Assembly: GCF_001183965.1 (NCBI RefSeq)
Contig: NZ_LFZV01000001.1
Span: forward strand, 3,003,253 to 3,067,252
From: Bacillus sp. FJAT-27916
Lineage (GTDB): Bacteria; Bacillota; Bacilli; Bacillales; Pradoshiaceae
Length of the DNA: 64,000 bases
Direction of reading: 5' to 3'
In this document: one piece after another, positions 54,729 to 63,902 of the stretch
Layout: every line of letters starts with the position of its first letter
How positions within the stretch are numbered: position 1 is the first letter of the stretch
Made by a program: the position numbers and the translations under genes
The notes under the pieces: model-generated
Seen by the model: only the letters and a program-made list of their open reading frames with translations
Database searches by the model: none
Told to the model about the DNA's origin: nothing

Positions 54729-54741
54729 CTGCCCGTCTCCC

Positions 54742-55968
54742 CTACGTTCGATAGCTGGCATTGATTTTGACATAATCATAGGTCAAGTCGCAGCCCCATG
54801 CCTTGCCTGCACCAAGTCCATCCGCCAATTGGATGAGAATCTGCACTTCATCTCCAAGCAAATAATCACGCGCCTTTTCCTCATCAAAAATGACCGGAGT
54901 ACCGTGATGAAAGACTTCAACAGGACCAAAGGAAATACTAACCCTTTCCTGATTAAACGGGATATTGCTGCGTCCCATTGCACCAACAATCCTTCCCCAG
55001 TTTGCATCTGCACCATAAACGGCCGTCTTAACGAGATTAGAAGCAATCACTGTCTTGGCGATGGTCTTTGCTTCTAGGTCAGTTTCTGCACCAGTCACAT
55101 GAACCTCCACTAATTTCGTCGCACCCTCTCCATCACGAGCTATTTTCTTTGCGAGACATTCACATGTCTCCTTCAGCAAGGTCATAAAGATAAGCCAATC
55201 AGGATGGTTTTCATTCAACAGCTCATTTCCGGCGGCACCGTTAGCCATAACTAGAACCATGTCATTTGTGGAGGTATCTCCGTCAACGGTAATCTGGTTA
55301 AAGGAGATATCGGTCACCTTCCTTAACGCACGTTCAAGTGATTTCTGCTCAACCTTAGCATCCGTGGTCACAAACCCAAGCATTGTTGCCATATTGGGAT
55401 GAATCATACCAGAGCCTTTAGCCGCCCCTCCCATGGAAACAGTCACTCCATCGATAACGGCTTCAAACGCACACTTTTTCGTACAAGTATCTGTCGTCAA
55501 GATTGCCTTTTCAAAACCTTCCCCGCCGGACGATTCCTTTGTGAGTTCAATCTCTTTAATACCGGCTGTAATCTTCTCAATCTCGAGGAATTGACCAATC
55601 ACTCCCGTTGATGCGACAGCTACATCATAGGGGGTTAAGCCGAACTTATCAGCAACTGCTGCCCGCATCGTTTCGGCGTCCTTTAATCCGCGTTCTCCAG
55701 TACATGCATTTGCACAGGCACTGTTCACAACCAATGCTTGCAGGGTACCGTTTTTTGCAATGCTCTCCTTCGTAACATGGATTGGCGCTGCCTGATAAGA
55801 GTTCAATGTATATACCGCTGCTGCCTGTGCCGGCCTCTCTGAATAAAGAATTCCTAAATCATTGTGTGAATAGCGAAGCCCAGCATGAATTCCTTCTGCC
55901 CAAAATCCCTTCGGTGCCAAGATACCGCCGTCGATTGCTTTCATTAACTCCTTCACCTCTGCATTCAT
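54742..55968 (-). CDS. argJ: Bifunctional ornithine acetyltransferase/glutamate N-acetyltransferase
   Basis: A 408-residue enzyme that recycles the acetyl group from acetylornithine to glutamate. The autocleavage site KGSGMIHPNMATML, in which Thr becomes the new N-terminal nucleophile of the beta chain, is intact. NSACANACTG and NWGRIVGAMGRS are further family motifs. Start ATG at 55968 after AGGAAGG. It follows argC with a 26-nt gap. Confidence 0.96.
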   Translation of the reverse strand: MNAEVKELMKAIDGGILAPKGFWAEGIHAGLRYSHNDLGILYSERPAQAAAVYTLNSYQAAPIHVTKESIAKNGTLQALVVNSACANACTGERGLKDAETMRAAVADKFGLTPYDVAVASTGVIGQFLEIEKITAGIKEIELTKESSGGEGFEKAILTTDTCTKKCAFEAVIDGVTVSMGGAAKGSGMIHPNMATMLGFVTTDAKVEQKSLERALRKVTDISFNQITVDGDTSTNDMVLVMANGAAGNELLNENHPDWLIFMTLLKETCECLAKKIARDGEGATKLVEVHVTGAETDLEAKTIAKTVIASNLVKTAVYGADANWGRIVGAMGRSNIPFNQERVSISFGPVEVFHHGTPVIFDEEKARDYLLGDEVQILIQLADGLGAGKAWGCDLTYDYVKINASYRT

Positions 55969-55994
55969 ACATACCTTCCTCTCCATCATTCTCT

Positions 55995-57032
55995 TTACGG
56001 GAACACTGGAACTAAGCGCAGACCCTCAGTCTCCTCAAGTCCCATCATGATATTTGCATTATGGACCGCTTGACCCGCAGCCCCTTTAACAAGATTGTCA
56101 ATCACAGATACAAGTGTGACTCTGCCAGTCCTTTCATCCATTCGAAAGCCGATATCACAGTAGTTCGTGCCATACACTTCCTTGGTTGATGGGAATTGAT
56201 TATCCCCTCTCAGCCGAATGAAAGGTTCGTCTCCATAGTGATCCACTAGAGTCCTTTCAATTTTGCTTGCTGTCACACCCTTTTTTACCTTTGCATGTAT
56301 GGTTGCCATGATTCCTCTTGTCATCGGGACAAGATGAGTCGTAAACATGACCGGTTCAAGGGAAGCATCCCAATGCCTCAGTTGCTGTTCAATTTCTGGG
56401 ATATGCTGATGTTTATGGACTTTATATATCGATAGGTTCTCATTTGTCTGAGCATAATGAGTCGTATCCGTACTCTTTTTCCCTGCCCCTGATATACCTG
56501 ACTTAGCATCGATAATGATGTCGCTCGATTCAATCAATCCATTGGCTGCCAGGGGTGCAAGTGCTAGAAGGGAAGCGGTTGAATAGCAGCCTGGATTAGC
56601 GATCAGCCTGGCATTTGCGATTTCCTGTCGGTTCCACTCTGACAATCCATAAACAGCTTCCTGCACATATTCCGCTTTAGCAGCCGGCTGTTTATACCAT
56701 TTCTCATATTCACCTTGTCCCTTTAGTCTTAAATCCCCCGACAAGTCAATGATCTTCAGATTTTTCTCATATAATCCAGGTACCAATTTCTTTGCAATTC
56801 CGCTTGGCAAAGCCAAGAATACGAGATCGCTTGTATTTGCAATCTCATCGGCATCGTACACCTTCATTATTAGCTGTGTTAAGCCGTGCAATTGCTTGTT
56901 CTCTGAGTCTAGCCTTGAACCGGCTGTCGAAGAGGAATATACACCTGATAAAGAAAAGGAAGGATGATTTGCCAAAAGCCGAATCAATTCCATTCCGCTA
57001 TAGCCAGTCGCACCAACAACAGAGACATTCAT
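55995..57032 (-). CDS. argC: N-acetyl-gamma-glutamyl-phosphate reductase
   Basis: A 345-residue NADP-dependent reductase and the first gene of the arg operon. The N-terminal Rossmann site is VGATGYSGMELIRLL; the Cys nucleophile is in ANPGCYSTASLLA; AKSGISGAGKKS is a conserved loop. GAGGTGGAATATAA precedes the ATG. Length equals the B. subtilis protein. Confidence 0.96.
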   Translation of the reverse strand: MNVSVVGATGYSGMELIRLLANHPSFSLSGVYSSSTAGSRLDSENKQLHGLTQLIMKVYDADEIANTSDLVFLALPSGIAKKLVPGLYEKNLKIIDLSGDLRLKGQGEYEKWYKQPAAKAEYVQEAVYGLSEWNRQEIANARLIANPGCYSTASLLALAPLAANGLIESSDIIIDAKSGISGAGKKSTDTTHYAQTNENLSIYKVHKHQHIPEIEQQLRHWDASLEPVMFTTHLVPMTRGIMATIHAKVKKGVTASKIERTLVDHYGDEPFIRLRGDNQFPSTKEVYGTNYCDIGFRMDERTGRVTLVSVIDNLVKGAAGQAVHNANIMMGLEETEGLRLVPVFP

Positions 57033-57337
57033 TTATATTCCACCTCTTAACAATTTTTTAAAATTCAGTAATATCTATTTATTATAGTTATGTATAATTA
57101 TAAAATCAAATGTATTTTTATAATATTTTAAACAGAATAATCCCCCTAAGATTTTTTGAACAATTCATATTCCAAACAATCAGATTCATACACGCAATTC
57201 GTTTATCCTTTCTAACAAACTGCGAAATATCATTTTATACATTTATTCCCTTTTCCATCCCTATGTATCTCCTAAAAATAAATCATCAGGAACATAAATA
57301 AAAAAGCGCACCGCCCAGTTCTTTCGGGCGGTAACGC
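57033..57337. other. Regulatory region upstream of argC
   Basis: About 300 bp of AT-rich DNA. It holds the mobB terminator at its far end and one or more ARG-box-like sites near 57090. No gene seen. Confidence 0.5.
57090..57107. promoter_or_regulatory. Candidate ARG box (AhrC/ArgR site)
   Basis: ATGTATAATTATAAAATC, about 60 nt before the argC start, has the ATGAATAATTATTCAT-like pattern of an ARG box half-site pair. A weaker match follows near 57110. AhrC control of argC is known in B. subtilis; here it rests on the motif alone. Confidence 0.4.
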
Positions 57338-57341
57338 TCAT
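57300..57341 (-). terminator. mobB terminator
   Basis: Minus-strand GAGCGTTACCGCCC / GGGCGGTGCGCTTTTTT hairpin overlapping the mobB end. Confidence 0.85.
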
Positions 57342-57877
57342 ATCCTTTCGTGATTTAATTTCATTTTTCCCATCAACCATTCGAAGATCTGCATATTCTC
57401 CTCTAATGAAAAGACTGCCACGTCAAAGGGAATCCATTCATGGTTCTTGTTTACTTCAGGCCAAAGAAGTACTGCCTGACAATTCGTTAATTCCTCTAAT
57501 AAAGACAGACCCTCTTCCTCACGAATCAGCACAATCTTAGGGTACGGTGCCTTCTTATATCCCTCTAAGATAATAATTTCCGGATTAAAGACCATTAATA
57601 AGGCTAGATTTTTATGCAAAAAGGATTCCTCATCCATCCGACCTTGCAGATGGATGAATCCTTCTCCTTCCACTAGTGCTGCTGCCGCTCCTGCATGGAA
57701 GTGCTTATCGGAATCCTTCCATGCAGTTGAATCAGGCTTACCACCATGGCCATGATGCTTAAGCACGGCTGTCTCTATTCCTTTTTCTTTTAAATAAGCA
57801 ATCATTGAAAGAATAAATGTCGTTTTACCGCTATTTTGATAGCCGACCACTTGCCAAACAGGTGCTACCAAGGCCAT
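57338..57877 (-). CDS. mobB: Molybdopterin-guanine dinucleotide biosynthesis protein MobB
   Basis: A 179-residue GTP-binding protein. The P-loop is VGYQNSGKTTFILSM; KHHGHGGKPDST and the late LLWPEVNKNHEWIPFD match MobB. It helps load GTP for conversion of molybdopterin to the guanine dinucleotide by MobA, which is not in this window. The start overlaps moeA by 13 nt. Confidence 0.92.
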   Translation of the reverse strand: MALVAPVWQVVGYQNSGKTTFILSMIAYLKEKGIETAVLKHHGHGGKPDSTAWKDSDKHFHAGAAAALVEGEGFIHLQGRMDEESFLHKNLALLMVFNPEIIILEGYKKAPYPKIVLIREEEGLSLLEELTNCQAVLLWPEVNKNHEWIPFDVAVFSLEENMQIFEWLMGKMKLNHERI

Positions 57878-59127
57878 GCACTCCCTTCTTCATCCTCAAG
57901 CAAGAGAATATCCACCTCTTCCCCCTTTTGATACCCTCTTGTCCCGCCGGGGAGAATGGCAAAAGAATTGGCAGTAACTAAGCTCATCACCATATTGGAC
58001 TTATCCTTTCCACTCGGAACGACACAAAGCCGGCCATCCTCGTAATAAGTACGACTCCTGACAAAGCGGGTAAAGGGGTTTGCCTTTGTGAAATCCTCAC
58101 CGAGTACAGCGCTCACTCTCTTAAGGTGGGGATTTGGTGAGTGGAGCATTGTGCGGATGATTGGCCTGACAAATAATTCAAAACCAACATAGCTTGCTGA
58201 GGGATTCCCGGATAAGCCGAAGAGGATTTTCCCTCCCATGGCTGCAACAGTTGTCACGCTGCCCGGCCTCATGGCAACCTTATTAAACAGAACACGCGCC
58301 CCAAGGCGATGATAAATATCGGGCATATAATCATAATCACCAACCGAAACCCCGCCAGTCGTAATCAGCAGATCCACTTTATCCAAAGCATCACTTATAG
58401 CCGAATAGCTCCCTTCAAGATCGTCAGGCAAGATACCGAAAAATTTCACATCCCCTCCAGCTCTCTTAATCTGGTCAGCCAGCATATAGGAATTGCTGTT
58501 TCGTATCTTTCCTGGCTGCAGTTCCTCACCCACATCAAGCAGCTCCGTTCCCGTTGCAAAAAGACCGATAACAGGCTTCTTCGCCACGGGGACCTTCGTA
58601 TAGCCAAATGTCGCTAAAACCGCCTTAATTCCCGGGTTCAACTTTGTTCCCTTCTTTACGAGCAACTCTCCCTTCCTCGCATCCTCCCCCTTAAACGATA
58701 CATTCTCTCCCTCTTTCACCTTACGCTTGATCTGGATGAAGTTCCTGCCGTCCCGTTTTATTTCACGAACGAGCTCAAGCATGATAACAGCGTCTGCCTC
58801 TGCCGGCATTTGAGCGCCTGTCATGATTCTGACAGCTTGGTTATCCTCAAGCTTTCTTGTCGCAACCATACCAGCACCAATCTCTTCGATCACTTCAAAT
58901 TCAACCGGGAAATCCCTTGATGCATGAAGTGTATCCCTCGAACGTATAGCAAACCCGTCATATGGAGAGCGATCAAAATAAGGTACATCATGAGTTGCGG
59001 TTATATCTTGTGCGAGTGTTTCATTAAAGCAAGTATGTATAGGCAGTAATTCATCCTGTCCAATCAGCGCATGCTCCATAACTCTTTGAACAGCTTCCCC
59101 TACCGGTATCGGTTTCCTCATCTCCAT
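57865..59127 (-). CDS. moeA: Molybdopterin molybdenumtransferase MoeA
   Basis: A 420-residue enzyme that inserts molybdate into adenylated molybdopterin. Conserved stretches are PYFDRSPYDGFAIRS, MTGAQMPAEADAVI, the MoCF domain LLITTGGVSVGDYDYM and LSGNPSASYVGFELFV. Start ATG at 59127, 8 nt after GAGGTGG; a GTG four codons before is possible. MogA/MoaB would supply the adenylated substrate; neither is in the window. Confidence 0.95.
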   Translation of the reverse strand: MEMRKPIPVGEAVQRVMEHALIGQDELLPIHTCFNETLAQDITATHDVPYFDRSPYDGFAIRSRDTLHASRDFPVEFEVIEEIGAGMVATRKLEDNQAVRIMTGAQMPAEADAVIMLELVREIKRDGRNFIQIKRKVKEGENVSFKGEDARKGELLVKKGTKLNPGIKAVLATFGYTKVPVAKKPVIGLFATGTELLDVGEELQPGKIRNSNSYMLADQIKRAGGDVKFFGILPDDLEGSYSAISDALDKVDLLITTGGVSVGDYDYMPDIYHRLGARVLFNKVAMRPGSVTTVAAMGGKILFGLSGNPSASYVGFELFVRPIIRTMLHSPNPHLKRVSAVLGEDFTKANPFTRFVRSRTYYEDGRLCVVPSGKDKSNMVMSLVTANSFAILPGGTRGYQKGEEVDILLLEDEEGSAWPW

Positions 59128-59227
59128 CTTTCTTTCCACCTCATTTTCATTCTATCTATCAACCAATATTTTGAAATTTACAATATCCTGCTATAATCAA
59201 TCTTATACATGAAAGGCGGGATTCATC

Positions 59228-59878
59228 ATGCTAGAAGGCCATATCGAAAGCGTGCGCATTGGTACGCCCAAACCATTGCCCTACCGCAGCAAGATCGTAC
59301 AATCAGCCATCTTTAAAGAGGCAGTCACAGAACCGATTTATGTCACCCTCACGAACCTAGATGGCGACATTCAAGCCGATACGAAGCATCATGGCGGCCC
59401 AGATAAAGCCGTTTGTGCATATGCAGCGGAAAACTATGCATTTTTTACCGAAAAGATTGGCCAAGCCTTCCCTTTTGGCTCCTTTGGAGAAAATTTAACA
59501 GTCAGCGGTCTCAGAGAGGATTCAATCATGATTGGTGATATTCTCTCTATCGGGGAATGCATTCTGCAAGTATCCCAGCCGCGGGAACCTTGCTATAAAA
59601 TCGCTGCAAGGCACAATCTCGTTCAGCTGCCTGTGTGGATTAGGCAGACAGGCTATTCCGGTTATTATTTCCGCGTATTGAAAGAAGGCAGCCTTCAAGC
59701 AGGTGACAGCGCCATTCTTAAAGAAAGGGGCAAAGGCGGGATTACTGTTGCTTCAGCAAACACCATTATGTATGGAGATGATACCCCTTCTGAACAAATT
59801 AAGCGGCTTTTAAACGAGGAGGCATTATCAGCCTCCTGGAGCAAACAGCTGACGAAGAAACTAGCAAGCCTCACATGA
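59228..59878 (+). CDS. MOSC-domain protein
   Basis: A 216-residue protein of the MOSC family (YiiM-like). DTKHHGGPDKAVCAY and SFGENLTVSGL are family signatures; QPREPCYKIAARHNL carries the conserved Cys that binds the Mo-cofactor sulfur in MOSC proteins. It may carry or use sulfurated molybdenum cofactor, for instance in reduction of N-hydroxylated compounds. It lies between moeA and moaA but on the opposite strand, which supports a Mo-cofactor role. Confidence 0.9.
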   Translation: MLEGHIESVRIGTPKPLPYRSKIVQSAIFKEAVTEPIYVTLTNLDGDIQADTKHHGGPDKAVCAYAAENYAFFTEKIGQAFPFGSFGENLTVSGLREDSIMIGDILSIGECILQVSQPREPCYKIAARHNLVQLPVWIRQTGYSGYYFRVLKEGSLQAGDSAILKERGKGGITVASANTIMYGDDTPSEQIKRLLNEEALSASWSKQLTKKLASLT

Positions 59879-59882
59879 AGAT

Positions 59883-59911
59883 GAGCACCCAGGAAAATGG
59901 GTGCTTTTTTT
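59883..59911. terminator. Terminator MOSC gene / moaA
   Basis: GAGCACCC / GGGTGCTTTTTTT hairpin between two convergent genes. Confidence 0.92.
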
Positions 59912-60918
59912 CATCCGCCAATATAGGACATTTCAATTTTCTTTCGCAGCTTAGATGCAGCTTCGGTTCTCTGGTCAGAATAACGGTCATGACGATGGTT
60001 CCAAATCGATACAATTCGTTCGCGTAAAAGTTCATTCTCACTCGAACTGCGCAGCAGGTCTCTTATATCATGGCCAGCCTCACTGAATAAGCATGTATAT
60101 ACATGACCATTTGCTGATAATCTTGCCCTCGTGCAACTGCCGCAGAATGATTCTGAAACGGAGGTAATAAATCCAACTAGGGTATTCGTATCCTTATAAC
60201 GGTATTTCTTCGCTACTTCACCAAAGTAATCCGGGTCTAGCGGCTCAAGTTCAAACCGCTCATTCAATAGGACAAAGATATCCTTCTTCGTAATAACCTC
60301 ATCCATCTTCCAGTCATTAGTCGTGCCGACATCCATGAATTCTATGTAACGAAGCTGCACACCCTCTTCTCTGCAAAATTCTGCCATCGGGATAATCTGG
60401 TCATCATTCATTCCTTTTTTGACAACCATGTTCACCTTCGTCTCAAAGCCGGCCTCCTTAGCAGCCCGAATCCCATCTACAACAGGTTTTGTCCCTATTC
60501 CTCTTCCATTTATCAGCTTAAATAAAGATTCATTTATACTGTCCAAACTAATATTGACCCTGTTAACCCCCGCTTCCTTAAGGGCTTTCGCCTGCTTTGG
60601 AAGCAGGATTCCATTCGTCGTCAAAGCAATATCCTCTATCCCTTTGATACTGGACAGCATATTTACCAGTACAGGTAAATCTCTTCTAAGAAGCGGCTCT
60701 CCTCCAGTCAAGCGAATCTTCTTTACCCCGAGCTCAGCAAAAACAGAGGCTGTTCGTTCTATTTCTTCAAATGTTAAGAGCTCTCCCTTTGGAAGGAAGG
60801 TATACTCCTGATCAGCAGGCATGCAGTATTGGCACCTCAAATTGCATCGGTCAATGACCGAAATCCTTAAGTCCCTGAGAGGTCTGTCAAGCATATCTGT
60901 TATTTGTTCATTATTCAT
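59911..60918 (-). CDS. moaA: GTP 3',8-cyclase MoaA
   Basis: A 335-residue radical SAM enzyme that begins molybdopterin synthesis from GTP. The first [4Fe-4S] site is in [12 protein letters not shown] (CxxxCxxC); [13 protein letters not shown] is the SAM loop; the second cluster is near the C-terminus ([12 protein letters not shown] and VYTC). The Gly-Gly C-terminus needed for activity is present (MSYIGG). GGGGGGAGACAA precedes the ATG. The partner moaC is not in the window. Confidence 0.96.
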   Translation of the reverse strand: MNNEQITDMLDRPLRDLRISVIDRCNLRCQYCMPADQEYTFLPKGELLTFEEIERTASVFAELGVKKIRLTGGEPLLRRDLPVLVNMLSSIKGIEDIALTTNGILLPKQAKALKEAGVNRVNISLDSINESLFKLINGRGIGTKPVVDGIRAAKEAGFETKVNMVVKKGMNDDQIIPMAEFCREEGVQLRYIEFMDVGTTNDWKMDEVITKKDIFVLLNERFELEPLDPDYFGEVAKKYRYKDTNTLVGFITSVSESFCGSCTRARLSANGHVYTCLFSEAGHDIRDLLRSSSENELLRERIVSIWNHRHDRYSDQRTEAASKLRKKIEMSYIGG

Positions 60919-61111
60919 TTGTCTCCCCCCTATTCATTGCGAGCTCTCCTACATCCTACCTTATACCTTAATTATGTATAACAATTACCAATAGAGTCAT
61001 ATATTTGAATCCCTTAATTTATGATACATACCCTTTTTCTAATGTGACTAATCCTCTTCCTATCCTTTATGCCAGAGGGAATCCGTTAAGTCCATTCCAT
61101 TTCGTATCATT

Positions 61112-61143
61112 AAAAAGAGCCGGATGGTCATCCCACCGGCTCT
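61112..61143 (-). terminator. Terminator of small 44-residue protein gene
   Basis: Minus-strand AGAGCCGG / CCGGCTCTTTTT hairpin 9 nt after the TAA of the small gene at 61152. Confidence 0.88.
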
Positions 61144-61151
61144 CTGGACAG

Positions 61152-61286
61152 TTACTTTTCATTATGGTCATCATTATGAGCAATCAGGATAATATCCTTT
61201 CCCAGTTCCTCGCTGAATTGCTTTTGATATTCATTCAATTTCTGCACTTGATGATCATTTAGCTTTGCAATTTGATAATTGTTCAT
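61152..61286 (-). CDS. Small polar peptide, 44 aa
   Basis: ATG with AGGGAGG seven nt upstream, ended by TAA and a strong terminator, so it is probably a real gene. The product MNNYQIAKLNDHQVQKLNEY continues into a short acidic region (EELGKDIILIAHNDDHNEK); it has no membrane segment. The LNDHQ/LNEYQ repeat-like arrangement suggests a helix. I do not recognise the family. It lies between moaA and yitW. Confidence 0.7.
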   Translation of the reverse strand: MNNYQIAKLNDHQVQKLNEYQKQFSEELGKDIILIAHNDDHNEK

Positions 61287-61383
61287 GATTTTTCCTCCCT
61301 GGCTGGACAATATTCAAAGAGACAAACTCTTTATATACTATCATTCCCAAAAAGGTGAAAATCATTTTATAAGGGATATGCTC

Positions 61384-61692
61384 TTACTGAATGCCAAGAG
61401 CAATTTTCGCATAACGGGACATCCGGTCCTTAGTCCAGGCGGGAGTCCATACAATATTCACATCCACGTCCTTCACTTCAGGAAGATCCTTCAATGCATA
61501 TTTCACTTGATCGACAATTGTGCCAGCAAGCGGACAGCCCATCGCCGTCAAAGTCATCGTGACAGTCGTATTGCCTTCCTCATCCATATCAACATCATAC
61601 ACAAGTCCAAGATTTACTATATCAATTCCCAATTCAGGGTCTAATACATCCTCTAAAGCACCCATAATGCTATCTTTCATATCTTGATCCAT
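61384..61692 (-). CDS. yitW: MIP18/DUF59 family Fe-S assembly protein YitW
   Basis: A 102-residue protein of the MIP18 (DUF59) family. ALEDVLDPELGIDIVNLGLVY and the conserved Cys in LTAMGCPLAG are visible. Members help assemble Fe-S clusters (SufT-like). AAAGGAG precedes the ATG at 61692 by 9 nt; a longer frame to 61716 is not supported. Length equals B. subtilis YitW. Confidence 0.9.
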   Translation of the reverse strand: MDQDMKDSIMGALEDVLDPELGIDIVNLGLVYDVDMDEEGNTTVTMTLTAMGCPLAGTIVDQVKYALKDLPEVKDVDVNIVWTPAWTKDRMSRYAKIALGIQ

Positions 61693-61768
61693 TAATTTTA
61701 GCTCCTTTCCTTGCACCTCTTTGTCCTAATCCTACCAAAATTCATGTTCAGTGGCTATTTTTTGAACC

Positions 61769-62518
61769 TTATATGACCTTTTCTTCAATCCAGTTTACAG
61801 CCTCAAGCAAGCCTTTTCTTGTAACCGCATGGCCTGCTTGCTCATCTGTCACATATGTAACCTGCTCATCCTTAAAATGCCGAGCCTGACTTTCGAGGAA
61901 GGTGCGTATGCCAGCTATCGGGACAACCGGGTCCTTCTCGCCGTGCCAAATAAATAACGGTCTTCCATTCAGCTTTTCAGGCTGCAAGGATAAATCATAT
62001 TTGGTTAAAGCATCCAAGGTTTCCTTAACCTCCGCCTCGCTGATTCCTTCTAGCCCTTGTTTCAGCATCCCATGGGTAAAATCTTGGTAAGCAGGAGTCC
62101 CCATCATGCTGACAGCTGCCTTAATCCACTCATATTGTGTAAGAGCCCCAAAGGTTGTGATTGCCCCCATAGATGTTCCTCCAAGCGCAATTCGATCATG
62201 AATCACATAACCATACTCCGTTATATAGTGCTTAATTTTCGGTAATTCTTTAATAGACGATAGAATAATCTTCCAGAAAGATTTAGACATCACCTCTTCT
62301 GAATAGTCTCCCCCTCTTTCCCCATGCATAATCGCATCTGGAAGAAACACTCTGAACCCACGCTCAGCAAGGAGATAAGCATAATGAAGATTATGCTCTT
62401 TCGCGCTCATGAATCCATGCAGAAAAATAAACCCTGGCAGCGGGATATTCTTCAAATCCTGCTTGCCGATGATCAGCATTGGAACATCTTCTACCGTTAC
62501 TTTCTCTATTTGAATCAT
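61769..62518 (-). CDS. yitV: Alpha/beta hydrolase YitV
   Basis: A 249-residue alpha/beta hydrolase of the esterase/dienelactone type. PGFIFLHGFMSAKEHN gives the oxyanion region, GGTSMGAITTFGAL the nucleophile elbow (Ser in TSMG), GEKDPVVP an Asp and QAGHAVT the catalytic His. ATG at 62518 after GAGGTGGAG. It matches YitV in place, upstream of yitW and divergent from yitU. The substrate is unknown. Confidence 0.9.
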   Translation of the reverse strand: MIQIEKVTVEDVPMLIIGKQDLKNIPLPGFIFLHGFMSAKEHNLHYAYLLAERGFRVFLPDAIMHGERGGDYSEEVMSKSFWKIILSSIKELPKIKHYITEYGYVIHDRIALGGTSMGAITTFGALTQYEWIKAAVSMMGTPAYQDFTHGMLKQGLEGISEAEVKETLDALTKYDLSLQPEKLNGRPLFIWHGEKDPVVPIAGIRTFLESQARHFKDEQVTYVTDEQAGHAVTRKGLLEAVNWIEEKVI

Positions 62519-62659
62519 TGTGCTTCTCCACCTCTTTACATATATTTTACAAATCAATAAATACCATTATTCGGCTATACTTGATATGATTATATAAGAT
62601 ATTACACATGATGGTAATGATATACCCTTAAAAATTCAGATGATTCAAAGGAGAGCCAT

Positions 62660-63478
62660 ATGTCAGAAAAACATTTAATTGTGCTGGATTTAGACGGCAC
62701 ACTCTTAAAAGATGATAAAACGATTTCACCAAGAACCAAAAACGTGCTCCAAACCTTAAAGAACAACGGCCATGAAGTCATGATTGCAACCGGAAGACCG
62801 TTCCGCTCAAGTGAACCATACTACCGCGAGGTTGGCATGACGACTCCTATCGTGAACTTTAACGGGGCATTTGTCCACCATCCCCTATCCAAGTCATGGG
62901 GAATGCACCATACGCCACTGGATATTAAGGTAGCAAAGGACATTGTTGAAGCATTGGATCACTACCGTTACTTCAATATTATAGCTGAAGTGAAGGACGA
63001 TGTTTATTTCCATTATCATGACGAGAAATTACTTGATGTCTTCAAGATGGGCAATCCAAGCGTCACAACTGGTGACCTCCGCCGCTTCCTGCAGGATTCG
63101 CCAACATCCATGCTAATACACACAGAGGAGGAGGATGTCAAACAAATCCGCAAGCATCTATCTGATGTTCACGCAGAAGTCATTGACCACAGACGCTGGG
63201 CTGATCCATGGCATGTCATTGAGATTGTCAGGAACGGATTAAGTAAAGCTGTCGGCATCGACAAGGTAGCCAAGGATTTAGGCATTCCAAAGCAACGCAT
63301 CATTGCTTTTGGCGATGAAGATAATGACCTGGAAATGATTGATTATGTAGGAACTGGTGTGGCTATGGGCAATGGGATTGAACAATTGAAATCAGTCGCT
63401 AACCATATTACCTTAACGAATGAGGAAGACGGAATTGCTGTATTCCTTGAAGATAAATTCAATATTAAAAGTGCATGA
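62660..63478 (+). CDS. yitU: HAD-family Cof-type phosphatase YitU
   Basis: A 272-residue sugar-phosphatase-like HAD hydrolase. Motif I is VLDLDGTLL (nucleophile Asp and acid/base Asp); motif II is in MIATGRPFRS; motif IV is GDEDNDLEMIDYVGTGVAMGN. B. subtilis YitU is implicated as an FMN hydrolase of this type (family knowledge). AAAGGAG lies 6 nt before the ATG. Divergent from yitV. Confidence 0.92.
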   Translation: MSEKHLIVLDLDGTLLKDDKTISPRTKNVLQTLKNNGHEVMIATGRPFRSSEPYYREVGMTTPIVNFNGAFVHHPLSKSWGMHHTPLDIKVAKDIVEALDHYRYFNIIAEVKDDVYFHYHDEKLLDVFKMGNPSVTTGDLRRFLQDSPTSMLIHTEEEDVKQIRKHLSDVHAEVIDHRRWADPWHVIEIVRNGLSKAVGIDKVAKDLGIPKQRIIAFGDEDNDLEMIDYVGTGVAMGNGIEQLKSVANHITLTNEEDGIAVFLEDKFNIKSA

Positions 63479-63561
63479 CTAACAAAAATTCTTCCTGGAC
63501 ATGATAGTAAAGGACGGAGGAATTGTCCTCTGTCAAACATTGAATGCAGGAGGTATTTCTC

Positions 63562-63699
63562 ATGGGAAAAAGAAATAAATCCAAACGCTTTGTCCAGCAA
63601 GGGAAGGATGCCGTCGCTAAGCATAGCGAGAAGTTTCCGTATCGTTTAACGATGGCAGAAGCTGAATCCAAAAATCAGAATACCTTTGCGGGGCTTTAA
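63562..63699 (+). CDS. Small basic protein, 45 aa
   Basis: ATG after AGGAGG at 7 nt, ending two nt before the next small gene. A basic N-terminus (GKRNKSKRF) is followed by KHSEKFPYRLTMAEAESKNQ and a short tail. No membrane segment. I do not recognise the family. Its closeness to the DUF3813 gene suggests one transcript. Confidence 0.7.
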   Translation: MGKRNKSKRFVQQGKDAVAKHSEKFPYRLTMAEAESKNQNTFAGL

Positions 63700-63701
63700 T
63701 T

Positions 63702-63902
63702 ATGCGGAATGAATTATTTGGTCGTGCAAAGAAAGCCGTTGAACTAGCCTATAACAGCAATGGAAGCCAGCCGGAATTGATTGCAAAGGCAAGGAATGAA
63801 CTTTCCTCAGCTTTTGCCAATTCCACCATTGCTGAACAAGCGCAGCTTCATCAAATGCAAGATCTGCTTGATTCCCTGGAAAACAGCATTCAAATCGAGT
63901 AG
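63702..63902 (+). CDS. DUF3813-type small protein, 3' end inside group II intron boundary
   Basis: A 66-residue helical protein (LFGRAKKAVELAYNSNGSQ, then AKARNELSSAFANSTIAEQA) resembling DUF3813 proteins near yitU. The last three codons (ATC GAG TAG) fall within what I read as the 3' end of a group II intron on the minus strand, so the natural C-terminus may have been cut and the stop supplied by the intron. No full-length relative is in the window to test this. A G-rich start region replaces a clear site. Confidence 0.6.
   Translation: MRNELFGRAKKAVELAYNSNGSQPELIAKARNELSSAFANSTIAEQAQLHQMQDLLDSLENSIQIE

Noticed and set aside
63513..63534. Hairpin GACGGAGGA / TCCTCTGTC after yitU as a terminator
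   Set aside because: No T tract follows and it sits upstream of the next gene's ribosome binding site; evidence too weak.
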